A stretch of DNA of 64,000 nt, taken from assembly GCF_900536025.1 (NCBI RefSeq), contig NZ_UNOZ01000003.1, forward strand, positions 186,001 to 250,000. Direction: 5' to 3'. The notes beneath the pieces were generated by a model. The model worked only from the letters and a program-made list of their open reading frames with translations, had not been told where the DNA came from and did not search any database. A program made the translations under genes and the position numbers. The DNA comes from Pseudomonas reidholzensis. GTDB taxonomy: Bacteria; Pseudomonadota; Gammaproteobacteria; Pseudomonadales; Pseudomonadaceae. Numbering within the stretch: position 1 is the stretch's first letter; every line of letters begins with the position of its first letter. Positions 33,805-47,537 of this stretch are shown piece by piece.

Positions 33805-34368
33805 TCAGAATGGGATATCGTCATCGAAGCTGTCGAAGTCAGCGGCTGGCTGCGGAGCGGGCTGCTGCGGCGCCGGGCGCTGCGGAGCCTGCTGCGGGCG
33901 CGGGGCTTGCTGACGCGGCGCTTGCTGCTGTTGCTGGTTGTACTGTTGCGGCTGGCCGCCACCCTGGTTGTAGTTGTTACCACCACCCTGGTTGTACTGA
34001 TCGCCACCGCCCTGCTGGTTCTGCGGACGGCCGCCAAGCAGCTGCATGGTGCCTTGCATGTCGACGATGATTTCAGTGGTGTAGCGCTTGATACCGTCTT
34101 TTTCCCACTCGCGGGTCTGCAGCTTGCCCTCGATGTAGACCTGGGAACCCTTGCGCAGGTATTCGCCAGCGATTTCGGCAACCTTGCCGAACATCGATAC
34201 ACGGTGCCATTCGGTGCGCTCGACCTTCTGACCGGACTGCTTGTCGGTCCACTGCTCGCTGGTGGCCAGGCTCAGGTTGGTCACGGCGTTACCGTTGGGC
34301 AGGTAGCGGACCTCGGGATCCTGACCACAGGTACCGACCAGAATGACTTTGTTAACCCCACGGGCCAT
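33805..34368 (-). CDS. ssb: Single-stranded DNA-binding protein
   Basis: The 187-residue SSB has the N-terminal OB fold ([20 protein letters not shown], then [18 protein letters not shown]), a long Gly/Gln/Pro-rich linker with repeated QQQ and NQGGG units, and the acidic tip [11 protein letters not shown] that recruits RecO, RecG, PriA and others. It binds and protects single-stranded DNA in replication and repair. The gene is 9 bases downstream of the YajR-like gene on the same strand. Confidence 0.97.
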   Translation of the reverse strand: MARGVNKVILVGTCGQDPEVRYLPNGNAVTNLSLATSEQWTDKQSGQKVERTEWHRVSMFGKVAEIAGEYLRKGSQVYIEGKLQTREWEKDGIKRYTTEIIVDMQGTMQLLGGRPQNQQGGGDQYNQGGGNNYNQGGGQPQQYNQQQQQAPRQQAPRPQQAPQRPAPQQPAPQPAADFDSFDDDIPF

Positions 34369-34377
34369 AACGTTCTC

Positions 34378-35772
34378 CTAGGCTTCGCACGCCGAAGAGG
34401 CCGGGTTCACCAGGCGCTCGAGGGTCGTACGGTCCAAAATTTTCGTATCAAGTTTGATATAGACAGCGGCTTCTTCAGCCACCACCACGGCGTCGGTCAC
34501 ACCAGGCACAGCCATCAGGCGTTCGGTCAACCCGGCTTCCCGGACCGCCTCAGGCGTCAGTGGCATGCGCAGACTGGTCACATAGGGCGGCTCGTTCATG
34601 CGCAGTGCAACGAACAACCATACGGCACACAGCGCCGCGCAACCGAGGAACACCGTGTTCAGGCCACCGTGCTGGAACAGCCAGCCACCCAGGATTCCTC
34701 CCAGAGCAGCCCCCAGGAACTGACTGGTGGAATACACCCCCATCGCCGTTCCCTTGCCACCAGCAGGCGACACTTTGCTCACCAGCGAAGGCAGCGATGC
34801 CTCCAGCAGGTTGAATGCAGTAAAGAATACCACGGTGCCAATCACCAGTCCGCGCAAGTTGTCAGCCCACTGCCAGAAGAACACCTCCACCAGCAGCAAC
34901 ACACCGACCGCCCCGGCCAGCACGCGCTTCATCCTGCGCTTCTTTTCCCCGTAGATGATAAACGGGACCATTGCAAAAAATGAGACGAACAGCGCGGTCA
35001 GGTACACCCACCAGTGCTCTTCCTTAGGCAGGCCACCGCGTTCGACGAGGGCCAGGGGCAGCGCGACGAAGCTGGCCATGAGGATGGCGTGGAGGATGAA
35101 AATGCCCACATCCAGGCGCAGAAGGTCCGGATGGCGCAGGGTCGGGCCGATTGCCTGGCGCGCCACACCCGACTCACGATGTTGCAAGGTACTGTGACTG
35201 TTGGGCACGACGAAGGCGATCAGCAGGATACCCACCAGGGCAAGTCCTGCGGTGGCGAGGAATAATCCTGACAAGCCAAAGGCACTGGTGAGAAGCGGGC
35301 CCACCACCATCGCCACCGCGAACGACAGGCCGATGCTCATGCCGATCATGGCCATGGCCTTGGTCCGGTGTTGCTCGCGGGTCAGGTCGGACAGCAGCGC
35401 CATGACCGCAGCGGAAATCGCCCCCGCGCCTTGCAGAATTCGCCCGGCGATCACCCCCCAGATGGAGTCGGCCTGTGCCGCCAGGACACTGCCCAGGGCG
35501 AAAATCACCAGCCCCAGGTAGATGACCGGGCGCCGGCCGATGCGGTCGGAAACCATCCCGAACGGGATCTGCAAGCACGCCTGGGTCAAGCCATAGGCAC
35601 CAATGGCCAGGCCAATCAGCGCAGGCGTGGCACCGGCCAGGTCCATGCCGTAGGTGGCGAGCACCGGCAGGACCATGAACATGCCCAGCATACGAAAGGC
35701 AAAGACCAGCGCCAGGCCACTTGCGGCGCGGGTCTCGCTACCACTCATGCGCTCGTTGTGGGTGTCGTGCAT
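34378..35772 (-). CDS. YajR-type MFS transporter with C-terminal YAM domain
   Basis: The 464 residues comprise a 12-helix MFS body, with the A-motif [16 protein letters not shown] and the motif [20 protein letters not shown], and a soluble C-terminal domain from about residue 400 ([20 protein letters not shown] then [19 protein letters not shown]) that resembles the YAM ferredoxin-like domain of E. coli YajR. The substrate is not known. ssb lies 9 bases downstream on the same strand, and uvrA is divergent on the other side. Confidence 0.93.
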   Translation of the reverse strand: MHDTHNERMSGSETRAASGLALVFAFRMLGMFMVLPVLATYGMDLAGATPALIGLAIGAYGLTQACLQIPFGMVSDRIGRRPVIYLGLVIFALGSVLAAQADSIWGVIAGRILQGAGAISAAVMALLSDLTREQHRTKAMAMIGMSIGLSFAVAMVVGPLLTSAFGLSGLFLATAGLALVGILLIAFVVPNSHSTLQHRESGVARQAIGPTLRHPDLLRLDVGIFILHAILMASFVALPLALVERGGLPKEEHWWVYLTALFVSFFAMVPFIIYGEKKRRMKRVLAGAVGVLLLVEVFFWQWADNLRGLVIGTVVFFTAFNLLEASLPSLVSKVSPAGGKGTAMGVYSTSQFLGAALGGILGGWLFQHGGLNTVFLGCAALCAVWLFVALRMNEPPYVTSLRMPLTPEAVREAGLTERLMAVPGVTDAVVVAEEAAVYIKLDTKILDRTTLERLVNPASSACEA

Positions 35773-35840
35773 GGCATAACCTCGTGTGAACCGGCGGCGA
35801 TTCTATCAGTCCGACGCCTTGACGGCATATACGCGACGCT

Positions 35841-35870
35841 TTGCCGCGTAATGGCAGCGCGCCGTATACT
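35841..35870 (+). promoter_or_regulatory. Predicted uvrA promoter
   Basis: TTGCCG (35841-35846) and TATACT (35865-35870) are 18 bases apart, so transcription should begin near 35877, 25 bases before the GTG start of uvrA. I found no clear LexA box (CTGT-N8-ACAG) here. Confidence 0.5.
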
Positions 35871-35901
35871 TCTCTGTTTATGCCCGCCAAGCGAGGCCGC
35901 A

Positions 35902-38736
<2,835 letters not shown>

Positions 38737-38743
38737 GCCCACG

Positions 38744-38780
38744 AAAAAGCCCCTGGTAGCGAACTACCAGGGGCTTTTTT
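38744..38780. terminator. Intrinsic terminator of uvrA (bidirectional)
   Basis: AGCCCCTGGTAG and CTACCAGGGGCT form a 12-base stem with a CGAA loop, flanked by A5 and T6 runs. It ends uvrA, and would also stop minus-strand transcription from the ferritin gene. Confidence 0.92.
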
Positions 38781-38807
38781 GTGACCGGCCTAAACGGGCT
38801 GGATCAC

Positions 38808-39272
38808 TTACATCTGCGATTGCAGGTAGTTCTGCAGGCCGATGGCCTTGATCAGACCCTGCTGCTTCTCCAGCCAGTAGGTGTGATCTTCTTCGGTGTC
38901 GGCCAGCTGCGCACGCAGGATCTCACGGCTGATGTAGTCCTTGTGCAGCTCGCACAGCTCGATGCCTTTGCACAGCGCGGCGCGCACCTTGTATTCCAGG
39001 CGCAGGTCGGCGGCGATCATCTCTGGCACCGTGGTACCGACGTCGAGATCGTCCGGACGCATGCGCGGCGTGCCTTCGAGCATGAGGATACGACGCATCA
39101 GGGCATCGGCGTGCTGCGCCTCTTCTTCCATCTCGTGGTTGATGCGTTCGAAGAGTTTGGCCAGGCCCCAGTCTTCGTACATCCGCGAGTGAATGAAGTA
39201 TTGATCGCGCGCTGCCAGTTCGCCCGTCAGCAACGTGTTGAGGTAATCGATTACGTCCGGGTGACCTTGCAT
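38808..39272 (-). CDS. ftnA: Bacterial ferritin (BfrA/FtnA type), heme ligand Met52 absent
   Basis: The 154-residue four-helix protein makes a 24-subunit iron store. The ferroxidase residues are Glu18 ([10 protein letters not shown]), Glu51 and His54 ([10 protein letters not shown]), and Glu94/Glu127-type positions further on. Bacterioferritins have a heme-binding methionine at position 52, but here it is alanine, which matches the P. aeruginosa protein once called BfrA and shown to be a heme-free ferritin, FtnA, also coded next to katA. The ATG at 39270-39272 gives the exact family length; an upstream in-frame start is not supported. Confidence 0.92.
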   Translation of the reverse strand: MQGHPDVIDYLNTLLTGELAARDQYFIHSRMYEDWGLAKLFERINHEMEEEAQHADALMRRILMLEGTPRMRPDDLDVGTTVPEMIAADLRLEYKVRAALCKGIELCELHKDYISREILRAQLADTEEDHTYWLEKQQGLIKAIGLQNYLQSQM

Positions 39273-39393
39273 CGCCCTGCTTCTCCATGTGAAAGCGCTA
39301 TAGACACATAGTGTGAACCAGGAAAGATCCAAGGTCACTGAAAAATGCGCAATAACCTGCAAAAAAAGCGCTAAACAGTAGTGATATTCATTG

Positions 39394-39419
39394 AAAAACC
39401 GCCCAAATGAGGGCGGTTC
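39394..39419 (-). terminator. Terminator of katA
   Basis: On the minus strand, ACCGCCC and GGGCGGT form the stem around TCATTT, followed by TTTTTC. It lies 16 bases after the katA stop. Confidence 0.85.
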
Positions 39420-39435
39420 TACTTCTCATTCCGAC

Positions 39436-40875
39436 TCAGGCGAGATTGATGCCCAATGCCTTTGCAATGCCTTCGCCATAGGCCGGATCTGCCTGGAAGA
39501 AGTACTGCAGCTGACGCTGCACCACGTCTTCACCGACACCCGCCAGGGTCCCGGCGATGTTGCCGATCAACAGCGCCCGCTGCTCATCGCTCATCAGGCG
39601 GAACAGCGCACCGGCGTGGCTGTAGTAGTCGCTGTCTTCGCGGTGATCGTGGCGATCGGCGGCGCCGCTGAGGGCCAAGGCCGGCTCGGCGTGGCGTGGC
39701 GACTGCTTCGGCGCATCGCTGTAGCTGTTCGGCTCGTAGTTCGGCGCGCTGCCGTAGCTACCCGAGGCCATGGCGCCGTCACGCTGATAGCTGTGCACGG
39801 GGCTGCGCGGGGCATTCACCGGCAGGTGCTGGTGGTTGGTGCCGACGCGGTAGCGGTGGGCATCGGCGTAGGCGAATACCCGGCCCTGGAGCATGCGGTC
39901 GGGCGACAGGCCGACACCCGGGACCATGTTGCTCGGCCCGAAGGTCGCCTGCTCGACTTCGGCAAAGTAGTTGAGCGGGTTGCGGTTGAGCTCGAGCACG
40001 CCGATTTCGATCAACGGGTAGTCCTGCTGCGACCAGGTCTTGGTCACGTCAAACGGGTTCTCTTGCCGATTGGCCGCCTCTTGCTCGCTCATCACCTGGA
40101 TGCACACGGTCCAGCGCGGATAGTCGCCACGCTCGATGGCCTCGAACAGGTCACGCTGGGCGTAGTCCGGCTCAGTGCCCGCCAGGCGCGCAGCCTCGGC
40201 CGGTGCCAGGTTCTTGATGCCCTGCTGGGTCTTGAAGTGCCATTTGACCCAGGTGCGCTCGCCAGTGGCGCTGATCAGGCTGTAGGTGTGGCTGCCGAAG
40301 CCGTGCATGTGACGGTAGCCGTCCGGGATGCCCCGGTCGGAGAACAGAATGGTGATCTGGTGCAGGGCCTCAGGCGAGTGCGACCAGAAGTCCCACATCA
40401 TCTGGGCGTTCTTCAGGTTGCTTTGCGGGTGGCGCTTCTGGGTGTGGATAAAGTCGGGAAACTTCAGCGGGTCGCGGATGAAGAACACCGGCGTGTTGTT
40501 GCCGACGATGTCCCAGTTGCCTTCTTCGGTGTAGAACTTCAGGGCGAAGCCACGCGGGTCGCGCTCGGTGTCGGCCGAACCCCGCTCACCACCCACCGTG
40601 GAGAAACGCAGGAAAGTCTCGGTCTGTTTGCCGATCGTGTCGAACAGCTTGGCGCTGGTGTAGCCGGTGATGTCACGGGTCACGGTGAAGGTGCCGTAGG
40701 CGCCAGAGCCTTTGGCGTGCACGCGGCGCTCGGGAATGTTCTCGCGGTTGAAGTGGGCGAGTTTTTCCAGCAGGTGGAAGTCGTCGAGCAGCAAGGGGCC
40801 ACGTGGGCCAGCCGATCGTGAGTTCTGGTTATCGGCTACGGGTGCACCGCTGGCGGTGGTGAGAATCGTGCTCAT
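39436..40875 (-). CDS. katA: Catalase, small-subunit heme type
   Basis: The 479-residue monofunctional catalase destroys hydrogen peroxide. Distal histidine region [12 protein letters not shown], asparagine region [12 protein letters not shown] and the proximal heme-tyrosine motif [14 protein letters not shown] are all present. A clear AAGGAGAG precedes the ATG. It lies just upstream of the ferritin gene on the same strand, a pairing also found in P. aeruginosa that links peroxide defence with iron storage. I found no unambiguous OxyR site in the 125-base upstream region. Confidence 0.97.
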   Translation of the reverse strand: MSTILTTASGAPVADNQNSRSAGPRGPLLLDDFHLLEKLAHFNRENIPERRVHAKGSGAYGTFTVTRDITGYTSAKLFDTIGKQTETFLRFSTVGGERGSADTERDPRGFALKFYTEEGNWDIVGNNTPVFFIRDPLKFPDFIHTQKRHPQSNLKNAQMMWDFWSHSPEALHQITILFSDRGIPDGYRHMHGFGSHTYSLISATGERTWVKWHFKTQQGIKNLAPAEAARLAGTEPDYAQRDLFEAIERGDYPRWTVCIQVMSEQEAANRQENPFDVTKTWSQQDYPLIEIGVLELNRNPLNYFAEVEQATFGPSNMVPGVGLSPDRMLQGRVFAYADAHRYRVGTNHQHLPVNAPRSPVHSYQRDGAMASGSYGSAPNYEPNSYSDAPKQSPRHAEPALALSGAADRHDHREDSDYYSHAGALFRLMSDEQRALLIGNIAGTLAGVGEDVVQRQLQYFFQADPAYGEGIAKALGINLA

Positions 40876-41001
40876 GGGCTCTCCTTATCGGTCTTCAGGT
40901 GCCGGCTAATCGGCTTGCTGAACAGTATCCCGGAGAGGCAGAAGCAGAACTAATTAATTGAACCAGTAAGATCGATAGAAAATCGTAATAGCTACAGGCA
41001 C

Positions 41002-41029
41002 AAAAAACCGGGCACTAGGCCCGGTTTTC
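41002..41029 (-). terminator. Terminator of the alpha ribosomal operon (after rplQ)
   Basis: CCGGGC and GCCCGG (41008-41013/41019-41024) form the stem around ACTAG; on the minus strand GCCCGG is followed by TTTTTT. It closes the rpoA-rplQ transcript 19 bases after rplQ. Confidence 0.88.
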
Positions 41030-41047
41030 TGTAGCAGACTGGACGTC

Positions 41048-41434
41048 TTACTCGGCGGCTTCTACAGCACCACCGACTGGACGATCAACCAGCTCGACGT
41101 ACGCCATAGGCGCGTTGTCGCCAGCGCGGAAACCGCACTTGAGGATACGCAGGTAGCCGCCCTGACGGGTGGCGTAGCGCTTGCCCAGATCGTTGAAGAG
41201 CTTACCAACAGCGGATTTCGAACGAGTACGGTCGAAAGCCAGACGACGGTTGGCAACGCTATCTTCCTTGGCCAGGGTGATCAGCGGCTCGGCAACGCGG
41301 CGCAGTTCCTTGGCTTTTGGCAGAGTAGTTTTGATCAGCTCGTGCTCGATCAACGACACTGCCATGTTCTGGAACATAGCCTTGCGGTGAGAGCTGGTAC
41401 GGCTCAGGTGACGTCCACTTTTACGATGACGCAT
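41048..41434 (-). CDS. rplQ: Ribosomal protein L17
   Basis: The 128 residues begin [20 protein letters not shown], the family signature. L17 is a large-subunit protein near the peptide exit tunnel. It is the last gene of the alpha operon, 42 bases after rpoA. Confidence 0.98.
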   Translation of the reverse strand: MRHRKSGRHLSRTSSHRKAMFQNMAVSLIEHELIKTTLPKAKELRRVAEPLITLAKEDSVANRRLAFDRTRSKSAVGKLFNDLGKRYATRQGGYLRILKCGFRAGDNAPMAYVELVDRPVGGAVEAAE

Positions 41435-41476
41435 GATTCATTCCTTACCAAACACTACGTTCGGTGATTACGACGA

Positions 41477-42478
41477 TCAGGCAGTCGCCTTGTCGTCCTT
41501 CTTAAGACTTGCAGGCGGCCAGTTGTCGAGGCGCATGCCGAGGGACAGACCACGGGAAGCCAGGACGTCCTTGATTTCAGTCAGGGACTTCTTGCCCAGG
41601 TTAGGCGTTTTCAACAACTCTACTTCGGTACGCTGAATCAGGTCGCCGATGTAGTAGATGTTTTCCGCCTTCAGGCAGTTGGCCGACCGTACGGTCAGTT
41701 CCAGGTCGTCAACCGGACGCAGCAGGATCGGATCGATCTCGTCTTCCTGCTCGACCACTACCGGCTCACTGTCACCTTTGAGGTCCACGAACGCGGCCAG
41801 CTGCTGTTGCAGGATGGTCGCGGCACGGCGGATAGCCTCTTCAGGATCCAGAGTACCGTTGGTTTCCAGATCAATGACCAGCTTGTCCAGGTTGGTACGC
41901 TGTTCAACACGGGCGTTTTCGACCACATAGGCGATACGACGCACCGGGCTGAACGAGGCGTCCAGCTGCAGACGGCCAATGCTGCGGCTTTCATCTTCGT
42001 CAGTCTGACGAGAGTCGGCCGGCTCGTAACCGCGACCACGAGCTACAGTGAGCTTCATGTTCAAGGCGCCGTTGGACGCCAAGTTCGCGATTACGTGATC
42101 GGGGTTGACGATCTCGACATCGTGATCCAGCTGAATATCGGCAGCGGTAACCACCCCCGAACCCTTTTTCGACAAGGTCAGCGTAACTTCGTCACGACCG
42201 TGCAGCTTGATAGCCAGGCCTTTCAGGTTCAACAGGATTTCAATTACGTCTTCCTGTACACCTTCGATCGCGGAGTACTCATGGAGTACGCCATCGATCT
42301 CGGCCTCGACTACTGCACAGCCAGGCATGGAGGACAACAGGATGCGGCGCAGCGCGTTGCCCAGGGTATGGCCGAAACCACGCTCGAGAGGCTCGAGCGT
42401 GATCTTGGCGCGGGTCGGACTGACGACCTGCACATCAATGTGGCGGGGCGTCAGGAACTCATTTACCGAAATCTGCAT
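41477..42478 (-). CDS. rpoA: RNA polymerase alpha subunit
   Basis: The 333-residue subunit assembles beta and beta' and contacts activators. The N-terminal domain includes [18 protein letters not shown], and the C-terminal domain carries the [20 protein letters not shown] and [17 protein letters not shown] blocks that bind UP elements. It sits between rpsD and rplQ. Confidence 0.99.
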
Positions 42479-42500
42479 GGATGCACCTATTTTCTAGCCC

Positions 42501-43121
42501 TTACTTGGAGTAGAGCTCGACAATCAGGTTTTCGTTGATGTCGGCGGACAGGTCGCTGCGAGCAGGAACGTTCTTGAAAACGCCCGACTTTTTAGCAGCA
42601 TCCACGTCTACCCACTCAACGCGGCCACGCTGAGAGCACAGTTCAAGGGCTTGAACAATGCGCAGCTGGTTCAGCGACTTCTCACGAACCGAGACCACGT
42701 CACCCGGACGAACTTGGTAAGATGGAATGTTTACAGTCTTACCGTTGACGCTGATCGCTTTGTGCGAAACCAGCTGACGCGACTCGGAACGAGTCGAGCC
42801 GAAGCCCATACGGTAGACGACGTTATCCAGGCGGCACTCGAGCAGTTGCAGCAGGTTCTCACCAGTTGCGCCTTTTTTCGAGGCTGCAGCTTGGTAGTAA
42901 CCGCGGAACTGACGCTCCAGTACACCGTAGATACGACGGACTTTTTGTTTCTCGCGCAGCTGGGTACCGTAGTCGGACTGACGGCCACGGCGCTGGCCGT
43001 GGATACCTGGGGCTGCTTCGATGTTGCACTTCGATTCCAGAGCGCGAACGCCGCTCTTCAGGAACAGATCGGTGCCTTCACGACGAGACAGTTTGCATTT
43101 TGGACCAATGTAACGTGCCAT
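42501..43121 (-). CDS. rpsD: Ribosomal protein S4
   Basis: The 206-residue S4 ([20 protein letters not shown]) nucleates small-subunit assembly and, in E. coli, represses the alpha operon. The S4 RNA-binding motif [19 protein letters not shown] is intact. It lies 15 bases after rpsK. Confidence 0.99.
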   Translation of the reverse strand: MARYIGPKCKLSRREGTDLFLKSGVRALESKCNIEAAPGIHGQRRGRQSDYGTQLREKQKVRRIYGVLERQFRGYYQAAASKKGATGENLLQLLECRLDNVVYRMGFGSTRSESRQLVSHKAISVNGKTVNIPSYQVRPGDVVSVREKSLNQLRIVQALELCSQRGRVEWVDVDAAKKSGVFKNVPARSDLSADINENLIVELYSK

Positions 43122-43136
43122 TTATCTGTCTCCTGA

Positions 43137-43526
43137 TTACACGCGACGCTTCTTCGGCGGACGGCACCCGTTATGCGGGATTGGCGTCACGTCGGTGATG
43201 CTGGCGATCTTGTAGCCGCAGCTGTTCAAAGCACGAACGGCGGACTCACGACCTGGACCTGGACCCTTGACGTTAACGTCGAGGTTCTTCAGACCGTATT
43301 CCAGCGCAGCTTGACCAGCACGCTCTGCAGCGATCTGAGCTGCGAACGGGGTGGATTTGCGCGAACCACGGAAACCCGAACCACCGGAGGTCGCCCAGGA
43401 CAAAGCATTGCCCTGACGGTCGGTGATGGTCACGATGGTGTTGTTGAAAGACGCATGGATGTGGGCGATGCCATCAACCACTGTCTTTTTGACTTTCTTA
43501 CGAGGACGAGCAGCAGGTTTTGCCAT
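43137..43526 (-). CDS. rpsK: Ribosomal protein S11
   Basis: The 129 residues with [20 protein letters not shown] and the C-terminal [16 protein letters not shown] are diagnostic for S11, which shapes the platform and mRNA exit region of the small subunit. It is 18 bases after rpsM. Confidence 0.99.
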
Positions 43527-43544
43527 GTCTATATTCCTGGGCGA

Positions 43545-43901
43545 TTACTTGCGGATCGGCTTACGCGGGCCCTTACGGGTGCGTGCATTGGTCTTGGTGC
43601 GCTGACCGCGAACCGGCAGACCTTTACGATGGCGCAGACCGCGGTAGCAGCCCAGGTCCATCAAGCGTTTGATCTTCATGTTGATGTCACGACGCAGGTC
43701 ACCTTCAGTGGTGAACTTCGCAACTTCGCTACGCAGGGTTTCGATTTGCTCGTCGCTCAGATCCTTGATCTTTGCGGCTGGGTTGACCCCAGTGTCTGCA
43801 CAGATCTTCTGTGCAGTTGTGCGACCGACACCATAGATGTAGGTCAGCGAGATAACAGTATGCTTGTTATCTGGAATGTTGACGCCTGCAATACGGGCCA
43901 T
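43545..43901 (-). CDS. rpsM: Ribosomal protein S13
   Basis: The 118-residue S13 ([20 protein letters not shown]) contacts P-site tRNA and the inter-subunit bridge with its basic tail [20 protein letters not shown]. It is the first gene of the alpha operon, with its own predicted promoter in the 131-base gap after rpmJ. Confidence 0.99.
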   Translation of the reverse strand: MARIAGVNIPDNKHTVISLTYIYGVGRTTAQKICADTGVNPAAKIKDLSDEQIETLRSEVAKFTTEGDLRRDINMKIKRLMDLGCYRGLRHRKGLPVRGQRTKTNARTRKGPRKPIRK

Positions 43902-43960
43902 TCAGTGGGACTCCAATTGACAGCTACCTACGCCCCGGAAGCCAAGAAATAGGGCGCGAG

Positions 43961-43989
43961 ATAATATCGCTGTAGAAACAATTAATCAA
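43961..43989 (-). promoter_or_regulatory. Predicted promoter of the alpha operon
   Basis: On the minus strand TTGATT (43984-43989) and TATTAT (43961-43966) are 17 bases apart, in the gap between rpmJ and rpsM. Start of transcription would be near 43954, about 50 bases before rpsM. Confidence 0.55.
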
Positions 43990-44032
43990 CCCAGCAGCGC
44001 ACTAGCTGCCGGGCTTGTAGCGCGGATCACAC

Positions 44033-44149
44033 TCAGCCTTGGCGCTGTTTGTGACGCGGTTCCGCGCTGCAGATCACTCGCACGACGCCTTCGCGGCGAA
44101 TAATCTTGCAGTTGCGGCACAGCTTTTTCACCGATGCACGAACTTTCAT
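44033..44149 (-). CDS. rpmJ: Ribosomal protein L36
   Basis: This 38-residue protein, easily missed because of its size, reads [11 protein letters not shown] and ends [11 protein letters not shown]. The pattern of Cys11, Cys14, Cys27 and His33 is the zinc-binding (C+) form. L36 stabilises the large subunit. It follows secY by 28 bases, the usual place at the spc end. Confidence 0.97.
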
Positions 44150-44177
44150 CACCAACTCCTCGAACCTTAGGGGCCTG

Positions 44178-45509
44178 TCAGCGCAGCAAGCTGCTGCCGC
44201 CATAGCCTTTCAGGTTGGCTTTCTTCATCAGGGATTCGTACTGGTGTGAAACGAGGTGCGATTGTACTTGGGACATGAAGTCCATCACAACCACTACCAC
44301 GATCAGCAACGAGGTCCCGCCAAGGTAGAACGGCACGTTTGCTGCCACCACCAGGAACTGGGGCAGAAGGCATACGGCCATCATGTAAAGAGCACCGAAC
44401 ATGGTCAGACGGGTCAGAACGCCATCAATGTAGCGCGCCGACTGCTCACCAGGACGGATACCCGGAATAAAGGCACCGGACTTCTTCAGGTTTTCCGCTA
44501 CGTCTTTCGGGTTGAACATCAGCGCTGTGTAGAAGAAGCAGAAGAAAATGATCCCTGCACTAAACAGCAAAATGTTCAACGGCTGACCAGGAGCGATCGA
44601 CTGCGAGATGTCCTGCAACCAGCCCATACCCTCGGACTGACCGAACCAGGCACCCAGCGAAGCCGGGAACAGCAGAATGCTGCTGGCGAAAATAGCCGGG
44701 ATTACCCCTGCCATGTTCACCTTGAGCGGCAAGTGGCTGGTCTGCGCAGCGAAGACCTTGCGGCCCTGCTGACGCTTGGCATAGTGAACGGCGATACGCC
44801 GCTGACCACGCTCAATGAACACCACGAAACCGATAATCGCTACTGCCAGCAAACCGATAGCGACCAGGGCGAAGATGTTGATATCGCCTGTGCGCGCAGA
44901 CTCGAAAGACTGCCCGATTGCTCTCGGAAGACCGGCAACGATACCCGCGAAGATCAACATCGAGATACCGTTGCCCACACCGCGCTCGGTAATCTGCTCG
45001 CCCAGCCACATCATGAACATTGCGCCTGCCACGAAGGTGGAGACGGCAACCACATGGAAGCCAAGACTTGCAGAGAACGCCACGCCCTGGTTGGCCAAGC
45101 CAATGGACATGCCAATCGCTTGAACCAAAGCCAGGATTACAGTGAGGTAGCGGGTGTACTGGCTGATCTTGCGACGGCCAGCTTCACCTTCCTTCTTCAA
45201 CTGCTCCAGCTGCGGGCTGACAGCGGTCATGAGCTGCATGATGATCGATGCCGAAATGTACGGCATGATCCCCAGTGCAAAAATGCTCATGCGCTCCAGC
45301 GCGCCACCGGAAAACATGTTGAACAAGCTAAGAATGGTCCCCTCATTCTGCCGAAACAGATCCGCCAGACGGTCCGGGTTGATACCGGGCACCGGGATAT
45401 GTGCACCTATCCGATAGACGATGATCGCCATGAACAGAAAGCGCAGACGAGCCCAGAGTTCCGACATCCCGCCCTTACCGAGCGAAGAGAGAGCACCTTG
45501 CTTAGCCAT
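44178..45509 (-). CDS. secY: Protein translocase subunit SecY
   Basis: The 443-residue ten-helix membrane protein is the channel of the Sec translocase. Landmarks are [20 protein letters not shown] near the start, [15 protein letters not shown] loops, the cytoplasmic [20 protein letters not shown] and [20 protein letters not shown]. It starts right after the rplO stop codon, with no gap. Confidence 0.99.
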
Positions 45510-45944
45510 TTATTCCTCGAATTTGCCGCCAGCTGCTTCGATAGCCGCACGCGCACCTTTGGTGGCTGCGATACCCTTGATGGTGACTGCGCGAGTGACT
45601 TCGCCAGACAGCATGATTTTCACACGCTGTACGTTCTGGTTGATCACGTTGGCATCCTTCAAGGATTGCACGGTGACAACGTCGCCTTCCACTTTAGCCA
45701 GCTCGGACAGACGCACTTCTGCGCGGTCCATGGCCTTCAGGGAAACGAAGCCGAATTTCGGCAGACGACGGTGCAGCGGCTGTTGACCGCCTTCGAAGCC
45801 CGGAGCGATGGTGCCACCGGAACGGGAGGTCTGACCTTTGTGGCCGCGGCCACCAGTCTTACCCAAACCGCTACCGATACCACGGCCCGGACGATGCTTC
45901 TCGCGACGGGAACCCGGCGCAGGACTCAGATCATTGAGTTTCAT
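45510..45944 (-). CDS. rplO: Ribosomal protein L15
   Basis: The 144 residues begin [20 protein letters not shown] and include [20 protein letters not shown], typical of L15, which joins large-subunit domains late in assembly. It starts 3 bases after the rpmD stop. Confidence 0.99.
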   Translation of the reverse strand: MKLNDLSPAPGSRREKHRPGRGIGSGLGKTGGRGHKGQTSRSGGTIAPGFEGGQQPLHRRLPKFGFVSLKAMDRAEVRLSELAKVEGDVVTVQSLKDANVINQNVQRVKIMLSGEVTRAVTIKGIAATKGARAAIEAAGGKFEE

Positions 45945-45947
45945 CGA

Positions 45948-46124
45948 TTAACCCTCGACGCGCAGCATGTAGTAAGCCTTGTTGATCATCCCGCGATTCT
46001 CGGGAGTATCCAGGACTTCTACGGTGTGACCGATGCGACGCAGACCCAGGCCTTTAACACACAGTTTGTGGTTAGGCAGACGGCCGGCGGTGCTCTTGAT
46101 CAGCGTGACTTTAACGGTAGCCAT
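45948..46124 (-). CDS. rpmD: Ribosomal protein L30
   Basis: The 58-residue protein reads [20 protein letters not shown] and ends YYMLRVEG, a complete L30 between rpsE and rplO. It lies two bases after the rpsE stop and three before rplO. Confidence 0.97.
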   Translation of the reverse strand: MATVKVTLIKSTAGRLPNHKLCVKGLGLRRIGHTVEVLDTPENRGMINKAYYMLRVEG

Positions 46125-46126
46125 GA

Positions 46127-46627
46127 TCAGAAGATCTCCTCGACGCTCTTGCCGCGCTTGGCAGCAATGGATTCAGGAGATTGCATGGCCTTCAGACCCT
46201 TGAAGGTGGCGTAAACCACGTTCACTGGGTTGGTCGAACCGTAGCACTTGGCCAGAACGTTCTGGACACCAGCAACTTCCAGGACAGCACGCATTGCGCC
46301 GCCAGCGATGATACCGGTACCTTCCGAGGCAGGCTGCATGTAAACCTTCGAGGCGCCGTGGGCGGCCTTGGTGGCGTACTGCAGGGTGGTGCCCTTCAGG
46401 TCAACCTGAATCATGTTGCGACGGGCAGCTTCCATGGCTTTCTGGATCGCGGCAGGTACTTCGCGCGATTTGCCACGGCCGAAGCCTACACGGCCCTTAC
46501 CATCACCAACCACGGTCAACGCGGTGAAGGTGAAGATACGGCCGCCTTTGACGGTTTTGGCTACGCGGTTAACTTGAACCAGCTTCTCGATGTAGCCTTC
46601 GTCGCGCTTTTGATCGTTATTTGCCAT
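46127..46627 (-). CDS. rpsE: Ribosomal protein S5
   Basis: The 166-residue S5 has [20 protein letters not shown] and [20 protein letters not shown]. It aids decoding and mRNA unwinding. Arginine/lysine positions in this region are known spectinomycin determinants. Confidence 0.99.
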   Translation of the reverse strand: MANNDQKRDEGYIEKLVQVNRVAKTVKGGRIFTFTALTVVGDGKGRVGFGRGKSREVPAAIQKAMEAARRNMIQVDLKGTTLQYATKAAHGASKVYMQPASEGTGIIAGGAMRAVLEVAGVQNVLAKCYGSTNPVNVVYATFKGLKAMQSPESIAAKRGKSVEEIF

Positions 46628-46630
46628 AAC

Positions 46631-46981
46631 TTAGAACTCCAGCCCGCCTTCACGAGCAGCATCAGCCAGCGCTTTGACGCGGCCATGGTACTTGAAGCCG
46701 GAACGGTCAAAGGCAACTTGAGATACACCGGCGGCTTTCGCACGCTCAGCTACCAGCTTGCCAACCTTAGTGGCCGCGTCGATGTTGCCGGTGGCGCCAT
46801 CACGCAGTTCTTTGTCCAAGGTCGAGGCGCTTGCCAAAACCTTGCTGCCGTCGGCCGAGATGACCTGGGCATAAATGTGCTGCGAGGAGCGGAACACGCA
46901 CAGACGCACGGCTTCGAGCTCGTGCATTTTCAGGCGTGCTTTGCGAGCGCGACGCAGTCGAGTAACTTTTTTGTCGGTCAT
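46631..46981 (-). CDS. rplR: Ribosomal protein L18
   Basis: The 116-residue L18 binds 5S r[23 protein letters not shown] and [20 protein letters not shown] are family segments. It lies between rplF and rpsE. Confidence 0.99.
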   Translation of the reverse strand: MTDKKVTRLRRARKARLKMHELEAVRLCVFRSSQHIYAQVISADGSKVLASASTLDKELRDGATGNIDAATKVGKLVAERAKAAGVSQVAFDRSGFKYHGRVKALADAAREGGLEF

Positions 46982-46991
46982 TTGCTAGGCC

Positions 46992-47525
46992 CTACTTCTT
47001 CTTGGCTTCTTTACGACGGACGACTTCGTCCGCGTAGCGCACACCTTTACCTTTGTAAGGCTCTGGTGGACGGAAGTCGCGGATTTCAGCGGCCACCTGA
47101 CCTACCAGCTGCTTGTCGATGCCCTTGATCAGGATATCGGTCTGGCTAGGCGTTTCAGCGGTGATGCCGGCTGGAAGTTCGTAGTCCACTGGGTGAGAGA
47201 AGCCCAGAGCCAGGTTCAGGACGGTGCCCTTTGCCTGAGCCTTGTAACCAACACCGACCAGCTGGAGCTTACGCTCGAAGCCTTGGCTTACGCCTTGGAC
47301 CATGTTGTTCACCAGAGCGCGGGTAGTACCGGCCATGGCGCGAGCTTGCTGGTCACCATTGCGAGCGACGAAACGCAGCTCACCAGACTCTTCGGTAACT
47401 TCAACAGACGAGTGAACGTTCAGTTCGAGAGTGCCCTTGGCACCCTTCACCGAAAGCTGTTGGCCGGCGAATTTGACTTCGACACCGGACGGCAGCTTAA
47501 CGGGGTTCTTAGCGACGCGAGACAT
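46992..47525 (-). CDS. rplF: Ribosomal protein L6
   Basis: The 177 residues ([20 protein letters not shown]) end with [16 protein letters not shown], typical of L6 at the GTPase-associated region. It lies 12 bases after rpsH. Confidence 0.99.
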   Translation of the reverse strand: MSRVAKNPVKLPSGVEVKFAGQQLSVKGAKGTLELNVHSSVEVTEESGELRFVARNGDQQARAMAGTTRALVNNMVQGVSQGFERKLQLVGVGYKAQAKGTVLNLALGFSHPVDYELPAGITAETPSQTDILIKGIDKQLVGQVAAEIRDFRPPEPYKGKGVRYADEVVRRKEAKKK

Positions 47526-47537
47526 GCTTATCCCCCC

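Noticed and set aside
35368..35901. Extension of uvrA about 178 codons upstream
   Set aside because: The extension is antisense to the YajR-type gene and crosses the predicted promoter; homologues begin at the GTG of 35902.
35773..35901. LexA box before uvrA
   Set aside because: A CTGT occurs near the start but no ACAG lies at the right distance.
39273..39435. Fur box before the ferritin gene
   Set aside because: AATGAATATCACTA is too distant from the Fur consensus to call.
40876..41001. OxyR box before katA
   Set aside because: ATAG/CTAT-like tetramers occur (near 40975-40990) but their spacing does not fit the four-part OxyR pattern.
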